Source of the DNA: Reticulitermes speratus
Taxonomy: Eukaryota > Arthropoda > Insecta > Blattodea > Rhinotermitidae
Reading direction: 5' to 3'
Assembly (NCBI GenBank): GCA_021186555.1
Contig: JAJKFL010000006.1
Coordinates: forward strand, 5,304,215-5,368,214
Length of the DNA stretch: 64,000 nt
Shown: piece after piece, positions 22,273 through 34,010 of the stretch
Numbering within the stretch: position 1 is the stretch's first letter
Layout: the number at the start of each line of letters is the position of its first letter
The notes under the pieces: generated by a model
What the model saw: only the letters and a program-made list of their open reading frames with translations
What the model was told of the DNA's origin: nothing
Databases searched by the model: none
Position numbers and translations under genes: made by a program

Positions 22273-22371
22273 TTCCAACTGGTGCTGACATGAATAATGC
22301 ACGTTGTTATTCCTCCACGCCTCCAGTACTTGATTACACAACACGACAACGTTACGTCTGTATGTACCTTG
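22273..22371 (-). CDS. possible exon of an unrecognised gene
   Basis: Bounded by TTATTTTTTCAAG (acceptor-like) and a good donor AAG/GTAAAT. Two minus-strand frames are open across it. One reads RRNVVVLCNQVLEAWRNNN and looks more protein-like. The other keeps phase with the 21,532 candidate. No family was recognised. Confidence 0.22.
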
Positions 22372-22839
22372 AAAAAATAATGAAAGATTACCCATTTTAG
22401 TGAGACGACATCTAAATAATACAGGATAGTAAAATAAAAAGACGCATATTTTCACGTTTGTGTCTATAACATAGGGAACTATATAGTGAGCAACAGTAAC
22501 AGGCTCGACTAAGAAATAAAGGACAAGTTTTGGCAATGTCCAAATTTTGTTACAAGTCCGGGGAAAGTTAAGAGAGGGATTTTGTTTCTCCTTCCATGTT
22601 GTCGACACGAAGAGACATAACGCGCAGCTCAGCGCACTTCGTGTAACCTGAAAATGTCTTTGTGTATGTGTGCAGTGGATTAAGTGAAGTTCAAAATTTC
22701 AGTTATTATTTATTGTTTCAGTTTTCGTGTCTGCCGGCGCGTTTTGATAGCCACTGTCTTATGGAACCTGAATATTCCTTATCCTATTTACAAGAACAGT
22801 CTATTCTGAACAATTTTAACCCATTTCAGACTCACCGCT
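22372..22839. other. no gene seen
   Basis: A minus-strand ATG context near 22,618 leads only to a very short frame. Confidence 0.35.
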
Positions 22840-23005
22840 CCTCTTTCATTAACACCAATTTTAATATTATCCTCCCATCGAAGTCTGTTTTTTCTCTAAT
22901 GCTTCTTCCATTCAAATTATCCGATTCAAATTTTGTTTCTATTTTTCATCTGTCCCCACCGCCCACCCCCCCCCCCCCCCCCCCCCCACCTCGCACCCCC
23001 ATCCC
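22840..23005 (-). mobile_element. degenerate RTE-type fragment with poly-C run
   Basis: TTTTAATATTATCCTCCCATC followed by a TCTGTTTTTTC-type stretch copies the 24.45 and 59.35 kb RTE segments. An interrupted C run lies at about 22,970-22,987. Confidence 0.5.
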
Positions 23006-23164
23006 ATGAACGTGCTATGTGCCTGTCTAATCACCAATCACTGTTGTGCAGCGCAGTACAAACTATAATAGACTCGACTATGTAATTTTCTGCAGGTGCG
23101 TATCGCATTACATTATGCTTCTGACTTAGATGCAACATTCTGTTCTCGGACATTCAGCTTATTA

Positions 23165-23246
23165 TACAGGGTATACACAAAAGAATGGTGCGGTTTCCAT
23201 ACTAAATACATAGTAAACCGCACCATTCTTTTGTGTATACTCTGTA
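23165..23246. mobile_element. 82-bp palindromic Tc1/mariner-type MITE
   Basis: The TACAGGGTATACACAAAAG and GAATGGTGCGGT ends face their own complement (ACCGCACCATTC...CTGTA). TA lies at each end as expected for a TA target duplication. Only terminal repeats remain. Copies of the same length are at 37,345 and 51,731; the transposase-bearing relatives are at 34,284 and 61,819. Confidence 0.85.
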
Positions 23247-23284
23247 TATAAGGTTCTCATTGCGGTGACTTCGAGATTATGATC

Positions 23285-23534
23285 TTATGGGATGTGACGC
23301 CGTGTACTTTTAGATAGCTGGTAGTATCAAAATTTTAATTGATCTCTATTGCTGACTCCTCTATGCTGACAATACAGGCAGGAGGTTTCTCCTAAATGTT
23401 TGTATTTTGCTTAACAAAATACATGGTGTCAATCTTAAAAGATCTTTGTCATCAATATGTGTTCTTCTTAGATAAGATGCCGAGTTTTTAACCCACACAA
23501 TACAGCAGGTGACTTATATCACGCACAAAAATCA
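23285..23534. other. fold-back arm fragment and unassigned sequence
   Basis: GGGATGTGACGCCGTGTAC at 23,289 matches fold-back arms elsewhere. No partner arm was found nearby. Confidence 0.4.
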
Positions 23535-23805
23535 AACTAAAATCCTTCTGAACACAACTACGTTCCATTTATTACAAAAAAAAAAAGGTTTCGACCGTTT
23601 TAGTTCATCTTCAGGTTCGCAGTTTTTGTTTATTCGAAACATATCCCTTTCTCAATATGTTTTGAATAAAATTTGATTCCTTTCTCAATGTGTTTTTGAG
23701 TAAAAAAAATTGCGAACCTGAAGATGACCTAAAATGGTCGAAACATGTTCTGTGTGATAAATGGAAAGTAGTTGTTGTCAGACGGATTTTAGTTTGGTTT
23801 TTGTT
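23535..23805. repeat. palindromic pair with two hammerhead-like motifs
   Basis: Arms mirror each other (TTGCGAACCTGAAGATGACC against its complement). The minus core is at 23,586-23,615 and the plus core at 23,715-23,746 (CTGAAGA, T, GACCTAAAATGGTC, GAAACATG). The outer sequence CCATTTATTA / GATAAATGG matches the 2.1 kb palindrome, so both are one family. Confidence 0.75.
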
Positions 23806-24321
23806 GTAAGTAACACAGCGGAATGACATCCTTTAAAATTATTGCACGCACGTTTACACACATGTCTGTACACTACGCACACCCACACGCCTTAGTGTTC
23901 TCATGCGTGCAACTTCGCTGTAGGCCGATGGATGTTACTGCTGCTCGTCTGAGCGAATACAGTGTAGTGGCCTAATCAAGTGAACGCTGCCAGAAACAAA
24001 CGTAATTGCAGCCATTAACTCTTAGATTAAGCTGTTTACTCTTGAAACTGCAAGATTACGAAATGGTAATAAAATGTTTATTGCTACACTCGCGAGATGT
24101 GCGACATTTCCTTGCAAGACAAGGTATAATTGGGAAAGTAACGGACTAAGAGGCCAGGAAACTCGTCTGAGATCGTGTTAACGTCTTCCGAAAAGCTTGT
24201 AGCCCCTTAAAGAGGCGTCACGGTGTAGGGAACACGTGGAGACAAGTTCTACACGTGTATAGTGAGCGGTGTTCAGTGGTGATAACTAACTCCACGGGGC
24301 AGAGTGCTCGAGGAGCTAACA
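23806..24321. other. no gene seen
   Basis: CA-rich stretch at about 23,850-23,890. Otherwise unassigned. Confidence 0.4.
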
Positions 24322-24840
24322 TTTCCTCAGATAGTCACGAAATTCCCCCGCATTGCGTAGAACCCGAAGGTTCATCACCGCGTTCACAAGAGCCCAATAA
24401 CTACCCCTATCCTGAGCCAGATCAATCCAGTCCACTCCTCCCCCATCCTATATCTTGAAAATACATATTATTATTATCCTCCCACCTAAGCCTAGGTCTT
24501 CCAAGTTTTCTCTTTCCATTAGGTCTCCCCACCAAAACCCTGTATGCACCTCTCCTCTCCCCCATACGTGCCACATGCCCCACCCATCTCCTTCTTCTTG
24601 ATTTGATCACCCGAATAATATTTGATGAGGAGTACAGATCATGAAGCTCCTCAATGTTCAATTTTCTCCAGTCACCTGTTACCTCGTCCTCAGCACCCTA
24701 TTCTCGAACACCCTTAGCCTATGTACCTCCCTCATTGTGACAGACCAAGTTTCACACCCATACGAAACAATAGAAAAAATTATAAGTGTGTGTAATTTAA
24801 CATTTATATTTCTGTACAGCTAAGTGGAGGACAAAATGTT
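24322..24840 (-). mobile_element. RTE-type LINE, 3' fragment
   Basis: 3' UTR start (GAAATTCCCCCGCATTGCG, GAACCCGAAGGTTCATCACCG) and ORF end on the minus strand. It is truncated 5' near 24,840. Confidence 0.85.
24422..24661 (-). pseudogene. RTE-type reverse transcriptase, C-terminal remnant
   Basis: The frame reads [19 protein letters not shown], then [20 protein letters not shown] and [19 protein letters not shown]. The RxRRWxGHVARM...GKRxLGRPRxRWEDN block is the usual C-terminal end of RTE-like ORF2 proteins, downstream of the polymerase domain. No catalytic motif is present. Confidence 0.8.
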
Positions 24841-24924
24841 CTGGACCGAATGGTAGCTGGCTTTCCCTGAGTTCAGTCTACTGTCGATTTCTTCATGAAT
24901 GCGGTTTTGATCTGTGAGGACTGT

Positions 24925-27030
24925 TCGTATATACTCGTATGTTCCGTAGTAACAGGACTGTTCCTATATACTCGTATGTTCCGTAGTAACAGGACTGTTC
25001 CTATATACTCGTATGTTCCGTAGTAACAGGACTGTTCCTATGTACTCGTATGTTCCGTAGTAACAGGACTGTTCCTATATACTCGTATGTTCCGTAGTAA
25101 CAGGACTGTTCCTATATACTCGTATGTTCCGTAGTAACAGGACTGTTCCTATATACTCGTATGTTCCGTAGTAACAGGACTGTTCCTATATACTCGTATG
25201 TTCCGTAGTAACAGGACTGTTCCTATATACTCGTATGTTCCGTAGTAACAGGACTGTTCCTATATACTCGTATGTTCCGTAGCAACAGGACTGTTCCTAT
25301 ATACTCGTATGTTCCGTAGTAACAGGACTGTTCCTATATACTCGTATGTTCTGTAGTAACAGGACTGTTCCTATATACTCGTATGTTCCGTAGTAACAGG
25401 ACTGTTCCTATATACTCGTATGTTCCGTAGTAACAGGACTGTTCCTATATACTCGTATGTTCCGTAGCAACAGGACTGTTCCTATATACTCGTATGTTCC
25501 GTAGTAACAGGACTGTTCCTATATACTCGTATGTTCCGTAGTAACAGGACTGTTCCTATATACTCGTATGTTCCGTAGTAACAGGACTGTTCCTATATAC
25601 TCGTATGTTCCGTAGTAACAGGACTGTTCCTATATACTCGTAAGTTCCGTAGTAACAGGACTGTTCCTATATACTCGTATGTTCCGTAGCAACAGGACTG
25701 TTCCTATATACTCGTATGTTCCGTAGCAACAGGACTGTTCCTATATACTCGTATGTTCCGTAGTAACAGGACTGTTCCTATATACTCGTATGTTCCGTAG
25801 TAACAGGACTGTTCCTATATACTCGTATGTTCCGTAGTAACAGGACTGTTCCTATATACTCGTATGTTCCGTAGTAACAGGACTGTTCCTATATACTCGT
25901 ATGTTCCGTAGCAACAGGACTGTTCCTATATACTCGTATGTTCCGTAGCAACAGGACTGTTCCTATATACTCGTATGTTCCGTAGTAACAGGACTGTTCC
26001 TATATACTCGTATGTTCCGTAGTAACAGGACTGTTCCTATATACTCGTATGTTCCGTAGTAACAGGACTGTTCCTATATACTCGTATGTTCCGTAGTAAC
26101 AGGACTGTTCCTATATACTCGTATGTTCCGTAGCAACAGGACTGTTCCTATATACTCGTATGTTCCGTAGCAACAGGACTGTTCCTATATACTCGTATGT
26201 TCCGTAGTAACAGGACTGTTCCTATATACTCGTATGTTCCGTAGTAACAGGACTGTTCCTATATACTCGTATGTTCCGTAGTAACAGGACTGTTCCTATA
26301 TACTCGTATGTTCCGTAGTAACAGGACTGTTCCTATATACTCGTATGTTCCGTAGCAACAGGACTGTTCCTATATACTCGTATGTTCCGTAGCAACAGGA
26401 CTGTTCCTATATACTCGTATGTTCCGTAGTAACAGGACTGTTCCTATATACTCGTATGTTCCGTAGTAACAGGACTGTTCCTATATACTCGTATGTTCCG
26501 TAGTAACAGGACTGTTCCTATATACTCGTATGTTCCGTAGTAACAGGACTGTTCCTATATACTCGTATGTTCCGTAGTAACAGGACTGTTCCTATATACT
26601 CGTATGTTCCGTAGCAACAGGACTGTTCCTATATACTCGTATGTTCCGTAGCAACAGGACTGTTCCTATATACTCGTATGTTCCGTAGTAACAGGACTGT
26701 TCCTATATACTCGTATGTTCCGTAGTAACAGGACTGTTCCTATATACTCGTATGTTCCGTAGTAACAGGACTGTTCCTATATACTCGTATGTTCCGTAGT
26801 AACAGGACTGTTCCTATATACTCGTATGTTCCGTAGCAACAGGACTGTTCCTATATACTCGTATGTTCCGTAGCAACAGGACTGTTCCTATATACTCGTA
26901 TGTTCCGTAGTAACAGGACTGTTCCTATATACTCGTATGTTCCGTAGTAACAGGACTGTTCCTATATACTCGTATGTTCCGTAGTAACAGGACTGTTCCT
27001 ATATACTCGTATGTTCCGTAGTAACAGGAC
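24925..27030. repeat. 37-bp satellite array with higher-order pattern
   Basis: About 57 copies of a 37-bp unit containing AGGACTGTTCCTATATACTC and GTATGTTCCGTAGTAAC. A T/C variant (GTAGTAAC or GTAGCAAC) occurs in adjacent C pairs at 25,686/25,723, about 25,908/25,945, 26,130/26,167, 26,353/26,390, 26,611/26,648 and 26,833/26,870. This gives a 222-bp (six-unit) super-repeat, once seven units. Confidence 0.97.
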
Positions 27031-27078
27031 TCAGACTTGCACGTATTCCGAACGGTTCCAAGTCGTTTTAGTATAGAG

Positions 27079-27564
27079 CAGTGGTTCCCAAAGTGGGCGG
27101 TACCGCCCTCTGGGGGGCGGTGGGATTACCGAGGTGGGCGCTAATAGGTACGAGATGTGGAAGGGAGCGCTATTATGTTCACAGGGGGGCGCTAGTAGAC
27201 AAGTAGTGCATTTATTTTTATAATTAAATTCAAATAAAGTAATTTTTGTGTTAAAAATAAAGAATGAACTAAATTTCTTAGTATTTTAATTTATGAATCT
27301 TATTTAAGCACATTATTTTTTAATAAACTATTGCTAGATGAATTATTGTTAATCATAAAAAATATAATAAATTTTAATTTATTAATTAACACATAAAACA
27401 TTAAGTTTAACTCTTATAAGTTTATTTAAAATATTTTTTAAATATAAAATAAAAGTGGAAACAAAAAACCGCATTTATGTTTTTTAAAAAAGGTAGTGGG
27501 GCGCTTTGTGGGTGTGTATATGGAACCAAGGGGGCGGTGGACCGAAAAAGTTTGGGAACCACTG
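27079..27564. mobile_element. non-autonomous hAT-type MITE
   Basis: Ends CAGTGGTTCCCAAA and TTTGGGAACCACTG are perfect 14-bp inverted repeats. The flanks GTATAGAG / GTATAGAA match at 7 of 8 bases, fitting an aged 8-bp hAT duplication. The interior is AT-rich with no transposase. Confidence 0.85.
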
Positions 27565-27730
27565 GTATAGAACTTCATTTCATGCAACGTAACAGTGATC
27601 TATGCGACATTCAAGGCTACCGCAGCTTTCGGCTGAAGATTCAAGTCTTACGGTATGTGACGCCGTCCCGACGTGTCGAGGAATCCAAGTGATTTAGCTG
27701 TATTTAACGTATATGTGTCGGGAGAGAATG
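27565..27730. other. fold-back arm fragment
   Basis: GTATGTGACGCCGTCCCGACG at 27,654 (first 20 bases match the family). Remainder unassigned. Confidence 0.4.
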
Positions 27731-27945
27731 TGAGGATTACCCTATGGCTGTAGGGTCGACTCAGACTCTTAACAAAAATGAGTACCAGGGGTATCTTCTT
27801 GGGGATAAAGGCTGCCGGTGCGTTACAACCTTCGCCATCTTTATGTGCCGATTGTCTAGACATTCTGGGAGCCTCATTCTTCTGCAGCCCTGAAGGGCCT
27901 GTCCATGCCTGTGTAGGAATTGCTTTAACTTTGCTGTACAGAACA
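27731..27945 (+). mobile_element. SINE family C, 5'-truncated
   Basis: Matches the family-C body from ATGGCTGTAGGGTCGACTC through GAGTACCAGG, GTGCCGATTGTCTAGA and CCTGAAGGGCCTGTCC. No tRNA head. Confidence 0.75.
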
Positions 27946-28064
27946 CAGTGTTAGTCAAAAATGAGCCATATTCCATTTCTGCAGTTCCATGTTGCGGACC
28001 GCAGTGAATTTCACGGGTGCACGAGGAATCGGGCTGTCGTATTTGAGGCGCCGTTCGTTTGTTC

Positions 28065-28190
28065 GTCCGGTCGAACTGAAGTTTTCACGACTCTGACTCT
28101 TCATGTTTTAGACTCCTGGGCCCTCGCGCCGCGTACCGACGTTTCGGAAGCACACGCTGCTTCCATGTTCAGGGTATAAGAAGGAGACTG
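28065..28190 (-). repeat. hammerhead-like motif in fold-back remnant
   Basis: Minus strand: CTGAACATGGAAGCAGCGTG followed by TGCTTCCGAAACGTCGGTACG. Stem II GGAAGCA/TGCTTCC is perfect over 7 bp. The core is altered (CTGAACA). Confidence 0.5.
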
Positions 28191-28257
28191 GAGTTTCCTT
28201 CGAGACGTTATTCCTCACCTGCGTGATCTGAAGTCGTTTGAGAGGAAAGGATTGGCT

Positions 28258-28497
28258 ACATTATTATTATTGTTATTATTATTATTGGCCCACGTGCGTG
28301 GTCTTAAGTGGTTTGAAAGGAAATGATTGGCCTCTTCTTTTTATTCTTATTATTAGTATCATCGTCATGTCATCATCATCATTATCGGTCCCATAGGGGC
28401 GTCGATGGGTTCTTTCGAAACATCGGTAACTCTCAATCTACGCTATGTAACATCCCAAAAGAGCTGAAGCCTGAAATCACGAAAATGATTGGTTACA

Positions 28498-28531
<34 letters not shown>

Positions 28532-28534
28532 TAA
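28258..28534. repeat. TTA and CAT low-complexity tracts
   Basis: (TTA)n at 28,260-28,286 and 28,498-28,531, and TCATCATCATCATT near 28,370. Confidence 0.85.
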
Positions 28535-28590
28535 AGAGTAGAGCTATACCTCTACTCCCCCCTCTGGGCCTTCATGGCATGTTGGTGCTA
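28535..28590 (+). mobile_element. SINE family A 3' tail fragment
   Basis: TTAAAGAGTAGAGCTATACC, then CCCCCTCTGGGCCTTCATGG, the 3' end of family A. The rest is missing. Confidence 0.65.
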
Positions 28591-28599
28591 TCACCTTAT

Positions 28600-28945
28600 G
28601 TTTCAATAGTATGGCTAACTATTCATCACCACTCATATTGGCTAACGTTCATCACATCATCATATTGGCTAACATATCATCACCATCATCATATTGGCTA
28701 ACATATCATCACCATCATCATATTGGCTAACATATCATCACATCATCATATTGGCTAACATATCATCCCATCTCCATCTACTACATTCACCATCATCATA
28801 TTGGCTAACATATGCCACATCACCATCATCATATTGGCTAACTATCATCACCATCATCAATTGGCTAACACCCATATCATATGGACTCTCTAAATGGCAC
28901 TATCATCACCATCATCATTTGGCTAACTACACACTCTGGCTAACT
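28600..28945 (+). repeat. irregular array of ATTGGCTAAC units
   Basis: About ten loosely spaced copies of CATCATATTGGCTAACATAT with variable CAC/CAT filler. Many indels. Confidence 0.8.
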
Positions 28946-29195
28946 ATACCCATTATCATATGCTGAAGCTATACCTCAGCCTTAAAGCAAATACCTTATA
29001 CCCTGATAGCAAGCCGCTTTAACTGCTAAAACCCATCTATTAATAGGAGACTGAGTGGCCCCAGAATTGACTTAGGAGCAAGCCTGCCTTAGGGACTTAA
29101 CCGCATTTATGGTTCTGAGAGTTGTCATATACATGCTAACCCCTTAGAACAAACTTTATTTCGGTTTAATTAGACTTTAGGCAATTTTCGGGCAG
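28946..29195. other. no gene seen
   Basis: Nothing recognised. Confidence 0.4.
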
Positions 29196-29418
29196 GTGAC
29201 CAGCCCTGGGCTAGGACCTCTCCCTGATCACACACACTTAACATCACACAGACCAGAAATCCTGCCGATGACCAGCCCGTCGCAGAGACCTCTACCTGAC
29301 AACACACAACACTCACAACAGACAGACATCCATGCCCTAGCGGGATTCGAACCCACAATCCTAGTAAGCGAGCGGCCGAAGACCCACGCCTTAGACCGCG
29401 CGGCCACTGGGATCGGCT
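29196..29418 (-). mobile_element. SINE family B, reverse orientation
   Basis: The head complement ends GCGCGGCCACTGGGATCGGC at about 29,416. The B-box complement is GGGATTCGAACCCAC, and the long-tail body is shown by CAGAGACCTCTACCTGAC. The tail is altered: the GAAATCCTGCC/GACCAGCCC segments are duplicated. Confidence 0.8.
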
Positions 29419-29554
29419 ATTAGGAATGTGCCCTAGTCACTAATAAGACCCGAAATCTTACAAATGTTTAAGCAGGTAAATTTGTTAATCTCAGGGTGGG
29501 ACATCCCGTTGTGGTTCGTTTGTATAACAGGCGAGCAATAGGCCGTCACTCTAC
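29419..29554. other. no gene seen
   Basis: Short spacer. Confidence 0.4.
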
Positions 29555-29760
29555 ACTGTATTGGAGAATGTTTATTGTTTAATGTGCGACGTGTTTCGGC
29601 TTATCTCTAAGTCATTACGAGGCACAGGTTAAAATATATAATGTTAATTAAGAAATATGTTGTATATGAGCGTTTTGTTATATATCTCAATCTGTGCCTT
29701 ATGGTGACTTACAGACGAGACGAAACACGTCGCACATTTGACAGTAAACATTTTCCAATT
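29555..29760. repeat. fold-back pair, variant core
   Basis: The left arm GTGCGACGTGTTTCGGC (29,583) is complementary to the right arm GACGAAACACGTCGCAC (29,720). The cores (TAATGACTTAGAGATAAGCC then GAAAC on minus) keep the hairpin-plus-GAAAC layout but not a clear CTGANGA. Confidence 0.6.
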
Positions 29761-29799
29761 AATTTCACACTGTTGACACCGTGCATCTTCGTCATATTA

Positions 29800-30225
29800 A
29801 ATTAAGTTACAGACCAACTGATGCACACTAAAACCACTCTTTACATACATTAAATAGAAAATCAATAATGATTAATGTTAGCAACCAATATATTTACAAA
29901 TTCTATATTACTTACAAAATCGTTTATTTTACAGCTTTTAATACCACACGCCAGCAGTTCCACAATCTACCATCTACAGTGCTTTGATAATTTTACAACT
30001 TTTAGCGAATCTTTTGACAAGATTTTAACTTATGTTTCAAAGTGCAGATAGAATATTTTAAATCATGTGTTGAAGTGACTGTAGCTTTTAACAAGAAACC
30101 CCCCTGACGATGATCCTAGGATCGAAACACGTGTAGGGGTATAATTTTAACAATTTTATAATAAAGCTACTTAAAGAGTGGTTTTAGTGTGCATCGGTTG
30201 GTTTATAACTTAATTTAATTTTCCA
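29800..30225. repeat. element bounded by about 40-bp inverted repeats
   Basis: CCAACTGATGCACACTAAAA (29,816) mirrors TTTTAGTGTGCATCGGTTGG (30,182). It encloses AT-rich sequence and one hammerhead-like motif at 30,097. The same arm type (GTGGTT...TATCAGTTGG) bounds the 39.3-41.3 kb arrays. Confidence 0.65.
30097..30140 (+). ncRNA. hammerhead-ribozyme-like motif (copy 9)
   Basis: CCCC, CTGACGA, T, GATCCTAGGATC (perfect stem II), GAAACACGTGTA, GGGG. Four G-C stem I pairs. Cleavage-like triplet GUA. The extra T after the core is present again. Confidence 0.5.
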
Positions 30226-31124
30226 ATTAAGTTGTAAGCGACGTTCACTTTGTTCATCTGTAAATTTGCTAGTTCTTTGAGTATAAATTTCTTTATGACT
30301 TCATTCGGTATGGATCATTACCAACACCAACTTCTGAAATTCCCTGCAGCAACATTCAGTCTATTTAAAGTATGCTGCACATAATTTGATTTAAAATAAT
30401 TGAAATAACCGAAGCGTAGGTTACTATCAAACGCGCTGTTAACGGTGCTGATCAATATGGCACATAGTTGGTTAATATCGTTATTGGTCTTCACTGCATG
30501 TCAGTCATTGTAATTAACAATGCAGGACCTGTCCGTTGACCAGATGGGGGTGAGGGGACGTTTGCCACGTTACGCTTTTGTAGCGAGTTGGATAATTGGT
30601 TCGTTAGGCCACCCTCGGGCGAGAGAGACAGAGTGAGAGGAGTACACAGTAGCAAAAGTCACCTCCACATCACCAACCCTGGATTGTTACAAAGGGTTGA
30701 TATTGTGGGGATGCTTAGGGGGAGGGGGTGAGAGGTGAGCCCATGCAACATTGAGCTCCTGGTTTTCAAAAGCCGGTAGCCGGTGAGCGGAGCCCCACCT
30801 CATTCCACTTGAACCCCTTGTATCCAGGCCATGCAACCCGCAGCACACAGCTCACTACTGGACGGTCGCCATGGTTACCGCAGTTTCCTCCATCGATCTC
30901 CACGCTTGCAGGGTACCAACCTGTTATGCTTCATCTCGTTCTATTTGTCCTGACTGCAATACTAAAGAACCCCTTTGCTAATTTGTTATTTGTTGATTTT
31001 TGAAAGACAAGCGCTGGAAGTTATTTGCATATGTTTTTTCCGTAAGTCAGTAAGTTCAAAATGTAACCGATATTAACAATTCCCTGATATCTGAAGTTAA
31101 TTTTCCTGTTTCAGTAATTTGGTT
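30226..31124. other. no gene seen
   Basis: GC is somewhat higher at 30,530-30,920 but no frame or motif was recognised. Confidence 0.4.
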
Positions 31125-33105
31125 TTGTGTGGTGTATGTCTGCAGCTGTAATATACAGGCACTAGATATTTGTGGTGTATGTCTGCAGCTGTAATATACA
31201 GGCACTAGATATTTGTGGTGTATGTCTGCAGCTGTAATGTACAGGCACTAGATATTTGTGGTGTATGTCTGCAGCTGTAATGTACAGGCACTAGATATTT
31301 GTGGTGTATGTCTGCAGCTGTAATGTACAGGCACTAGATATTTGTGGTGTATGTCTGCAGCTGTAATATACAGGCACTAGATATTTGTGGTGTATGTCTG
31401 CAGCTGTAATGTACAGGCACTAGATATTTGTGGTGTATGTCTGCAGCTGTAATGTACAGGCACTAGATATTTGTGGTGTATGTCTGCAGCTGTAATGTAC
31501 AGGCACTAGATATTTGTGGTGTATGTCTGCAGCTGTAATGTACAGGCACTATATATTTGTGGTGTATGTCTGCAGCTGTAATGTACAGGCACTATATATT
31601 TGTGGTGTATGTCTGCAGCTGTAATGTACAGGCACTAGATATTTGTGGTGTATGTCTGCAGCTGTAATGTACAGGCACTAGATATTTGTGGTGTATGTCT
31701 GCAGCTGTAATGTACAGGCACTATATATTTGTGGTGTATGTCTGCAGCTGTAATGTACAGGCACTAGATATTTGTGGTGTATGTCTGCAGCTGTAATGTA
31801 CAGGCACTAGATATTTGTGGTGTATGTCTGCAGCTGTAATGTACAGGCACTAGATATTTGTGGTGTATGTCTGCAGCTGTAATGTACAGGCACTAGATAT
31901 TTGTGGTGTATGTCTGCAGCTGTAATATACAGGCACTAGATATTTGTGGTGTATGTCTGCAGCTGTAATGTACAGGCACTAGATATTTGTGGTGTATGTC
32001 TGCAGCTGTAATGTACAGGCACTAGATATTTGTGGTGTATGTCTGCAGCTGTAATGTACAGGCACTAGATATTTGTGGTGTATGTCTGCAGCTGTAATGT
32101 ACAGGCACTATATATTTGTGGTGTATGTCTGCAGCTGTAATGTACAGGCACTAGATATTTGTGGTGTATGTCTGCAGCTGTAATGTACAGGCACTAGATA
32201 TTTGTGGTGTATGTCTGCAGCTGTAATGTACAGGCACTAGATATTTGTGGTGTATGTCCGCAGCTGTAATGTACAGGCACTAGATATTTGTGGTGTATGT
32301 CTGCAGCTGTAATGTACAGGCACTAGATATTTGTGGTGTATGTCTGCAGCTGTAATATACAGGCACTAGATATTGTGTGTGTATGTCTGCAGCTGTAATG
32401 TACAGGCACTAGATATTTGTGGTGTATGTCTGCAGCTGTAATGTACAGGCACTAGATATTTGTGGTGTATGTCTGCAGCTGTAATGTACAGGCACTAGAT
32501 ATTTGTGGTGTATGTCTGCAGCTGTAATGTACAGGCACTAGATATTTGTGGTGTATGTCTGCAGCTGTAATGTACAGGCACTAGATATTTGTGGTGTATG
32601 TCTGCAGCTGTAATGTACAGGCACTATATATTTGTGGTGTATGTCTGCAGCTGTAATGTACAGGCACTAGATATTTGTGGTGTATGTCTGCAGCTGTAAT
32701 GTACAGGCACTAGATATTTGTGGTGTATGTCTGCAGCTGTAATGTACAGGCACTAGATATTTGTGGTGTATGTCTGCAGCTGTAATGTACAGGCACTATA
32801 TATTTGTGGTGTATGTCTGCAGCTGTAATGTACAGGCACTAGATATTTGTGGTGTATGTCTGCAGCTGTAATGTACAGGCACTAGATATTTGTGGTGTAT
32901 GTCTGCAGCTGTAATGTACAGGCACTAGATATTTGTGGTGTATGTCTGCAGCTGTAATGTACAGGCACTAGATATTTGTGGTGTATGTCTGCAGCTGTAA
33001 TGTACAGGCACTAGATATTTGTGGTGTATGTCTGCAGCTGTAATGTACAGGCACTAGATATTTGTGGTGTATGTCTGCAGCTGTAATGTACAGGCACTAG
33101 ATATT
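31125..33105. repeat. 43-bp satellite array (first family)
   Basis: About 46 copies of a unit made of GGTGTATGTCTGCAGCTGTA and ATGTACAGGCACTAGATATT plus TGT. Variants are few (TAATATAC, CTATATAT). The last copy joins an RTE fragment directly at about 33,106. Confidence 0.97.
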
Positions 33106-33475
33106 TTCATGAACATATTAGAAAAACTGTACGGGTGATAAAATCAAGAATAATGAGGTGGGCGGGGCATGTAGCACGTATGGGAGATAGGAAGGTGCAT
33201 ACAGGATTTTGGTGGGGAAACCTGAGAAAAACAGACCACTTGGAAGACCTAGGCGTAGATGGGAGGATAATATTAAAAGGGATCCTTAAGAAGGACGATG
33301 GTGAGGCATGGACTGCATTGATCTGGCTTAGGAAAGGGACAGGTGGGGGGGGGGTGCTTGAGAATGTGGTAATGGAACTTCAGGTTCCGTAAAATGCGGG
33401 GAATTTCTTGAGTAGCTGAGGAACTGTTAGCTTCTCAGGAAGGACTCTGCTGCATGGAGTTGGTTAGTTAGTCAT
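33106..33475 (+). mobile_element. RTE-type LINE 3' fragment
   Basis: The plus frame at 33,135-33,250 reads [19 protein letters not shown], the conserved RTE ORF2 end. It then breaks, and the 3' UTR follows (AATGCGGGGAATTTCTTGAG), ending with GGTTAGTTAGT at about 33,461. TTAG-type short repeats at the 3' end are usual for RTE. Confidence 0.85.
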
Positions 33476-33741
33476 TAACAAGACAGGCAATGTACGTATA
33501 ACGTATAATGTTGGTCTATTAAAACTTTTAATTAGTTAACAAGATGCACGGTGAATACAACGTGACATTTTTCATAATCTCTGCATTTGTTCGGAACACA
33601 TTGTTGTCTGTTGATATAGAAGTTGCAAATGTACGCCTAATATTACAGTTCTGGGACATGTGCTTATTGTTGTGAATGCTCCAATTGTCTCGAAAGCCGT
33701 AAAACTTAGGAACAAAATTATCGAATGTAAAACTTGTCTTG
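33476..33741. other. retroelement-end fragment, no gene
   Basis: AGATGCACGGTGAATACAACG at 33,542 (first 20 bases match the family) recurs near other hammerhead-like copies. The rest is unassigned. Confidence 0.4.
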
Positions 33742-34010
33742 CCAGTCCCGTTGGTCGTGCGGTCAAAGGGGTAGGTCTGCAGCCGTTTGATTCCTAGGAA
33801 CGCGGGCTTGAATCCCGCTTAGGGCGTGGATGTCTGTCTCTTGTGTTGTGTAGGTAGCGGCCTCTGCGACGAGCTGGTCACTTGTTCAGAGGAGTCCTAC
33901 CGTGTGTGTGTGTGTGTGTGTGTGTGTCTAATTGTGTGTGATCTACAAACCTCAACGATGAGGCTAGGCCTAGGCTCGAGTTGCGCTGTTGCACCAGAGA
34001 AAAAAAAAAG
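33742..34010 (+). mobile_element. SINE family B, diverged long-tail form
   Basis: GTCCCGTTGGTCGTGCGG head, altered B box GCTTGAATCCCGC, GGGCGTGGATGTCTGTC and AGAGGAGTCCTACCG. A (GT)n expansion at 33,901-33,927, then an A run at about 34,002. Confidence 0.75.

Noticed and set aside
28323..28966. Tyrosine/leucine- and histidine-rich frames
   Set aside because: Low-complexity TTA and CAT/ATTGGCTAAC tracts.
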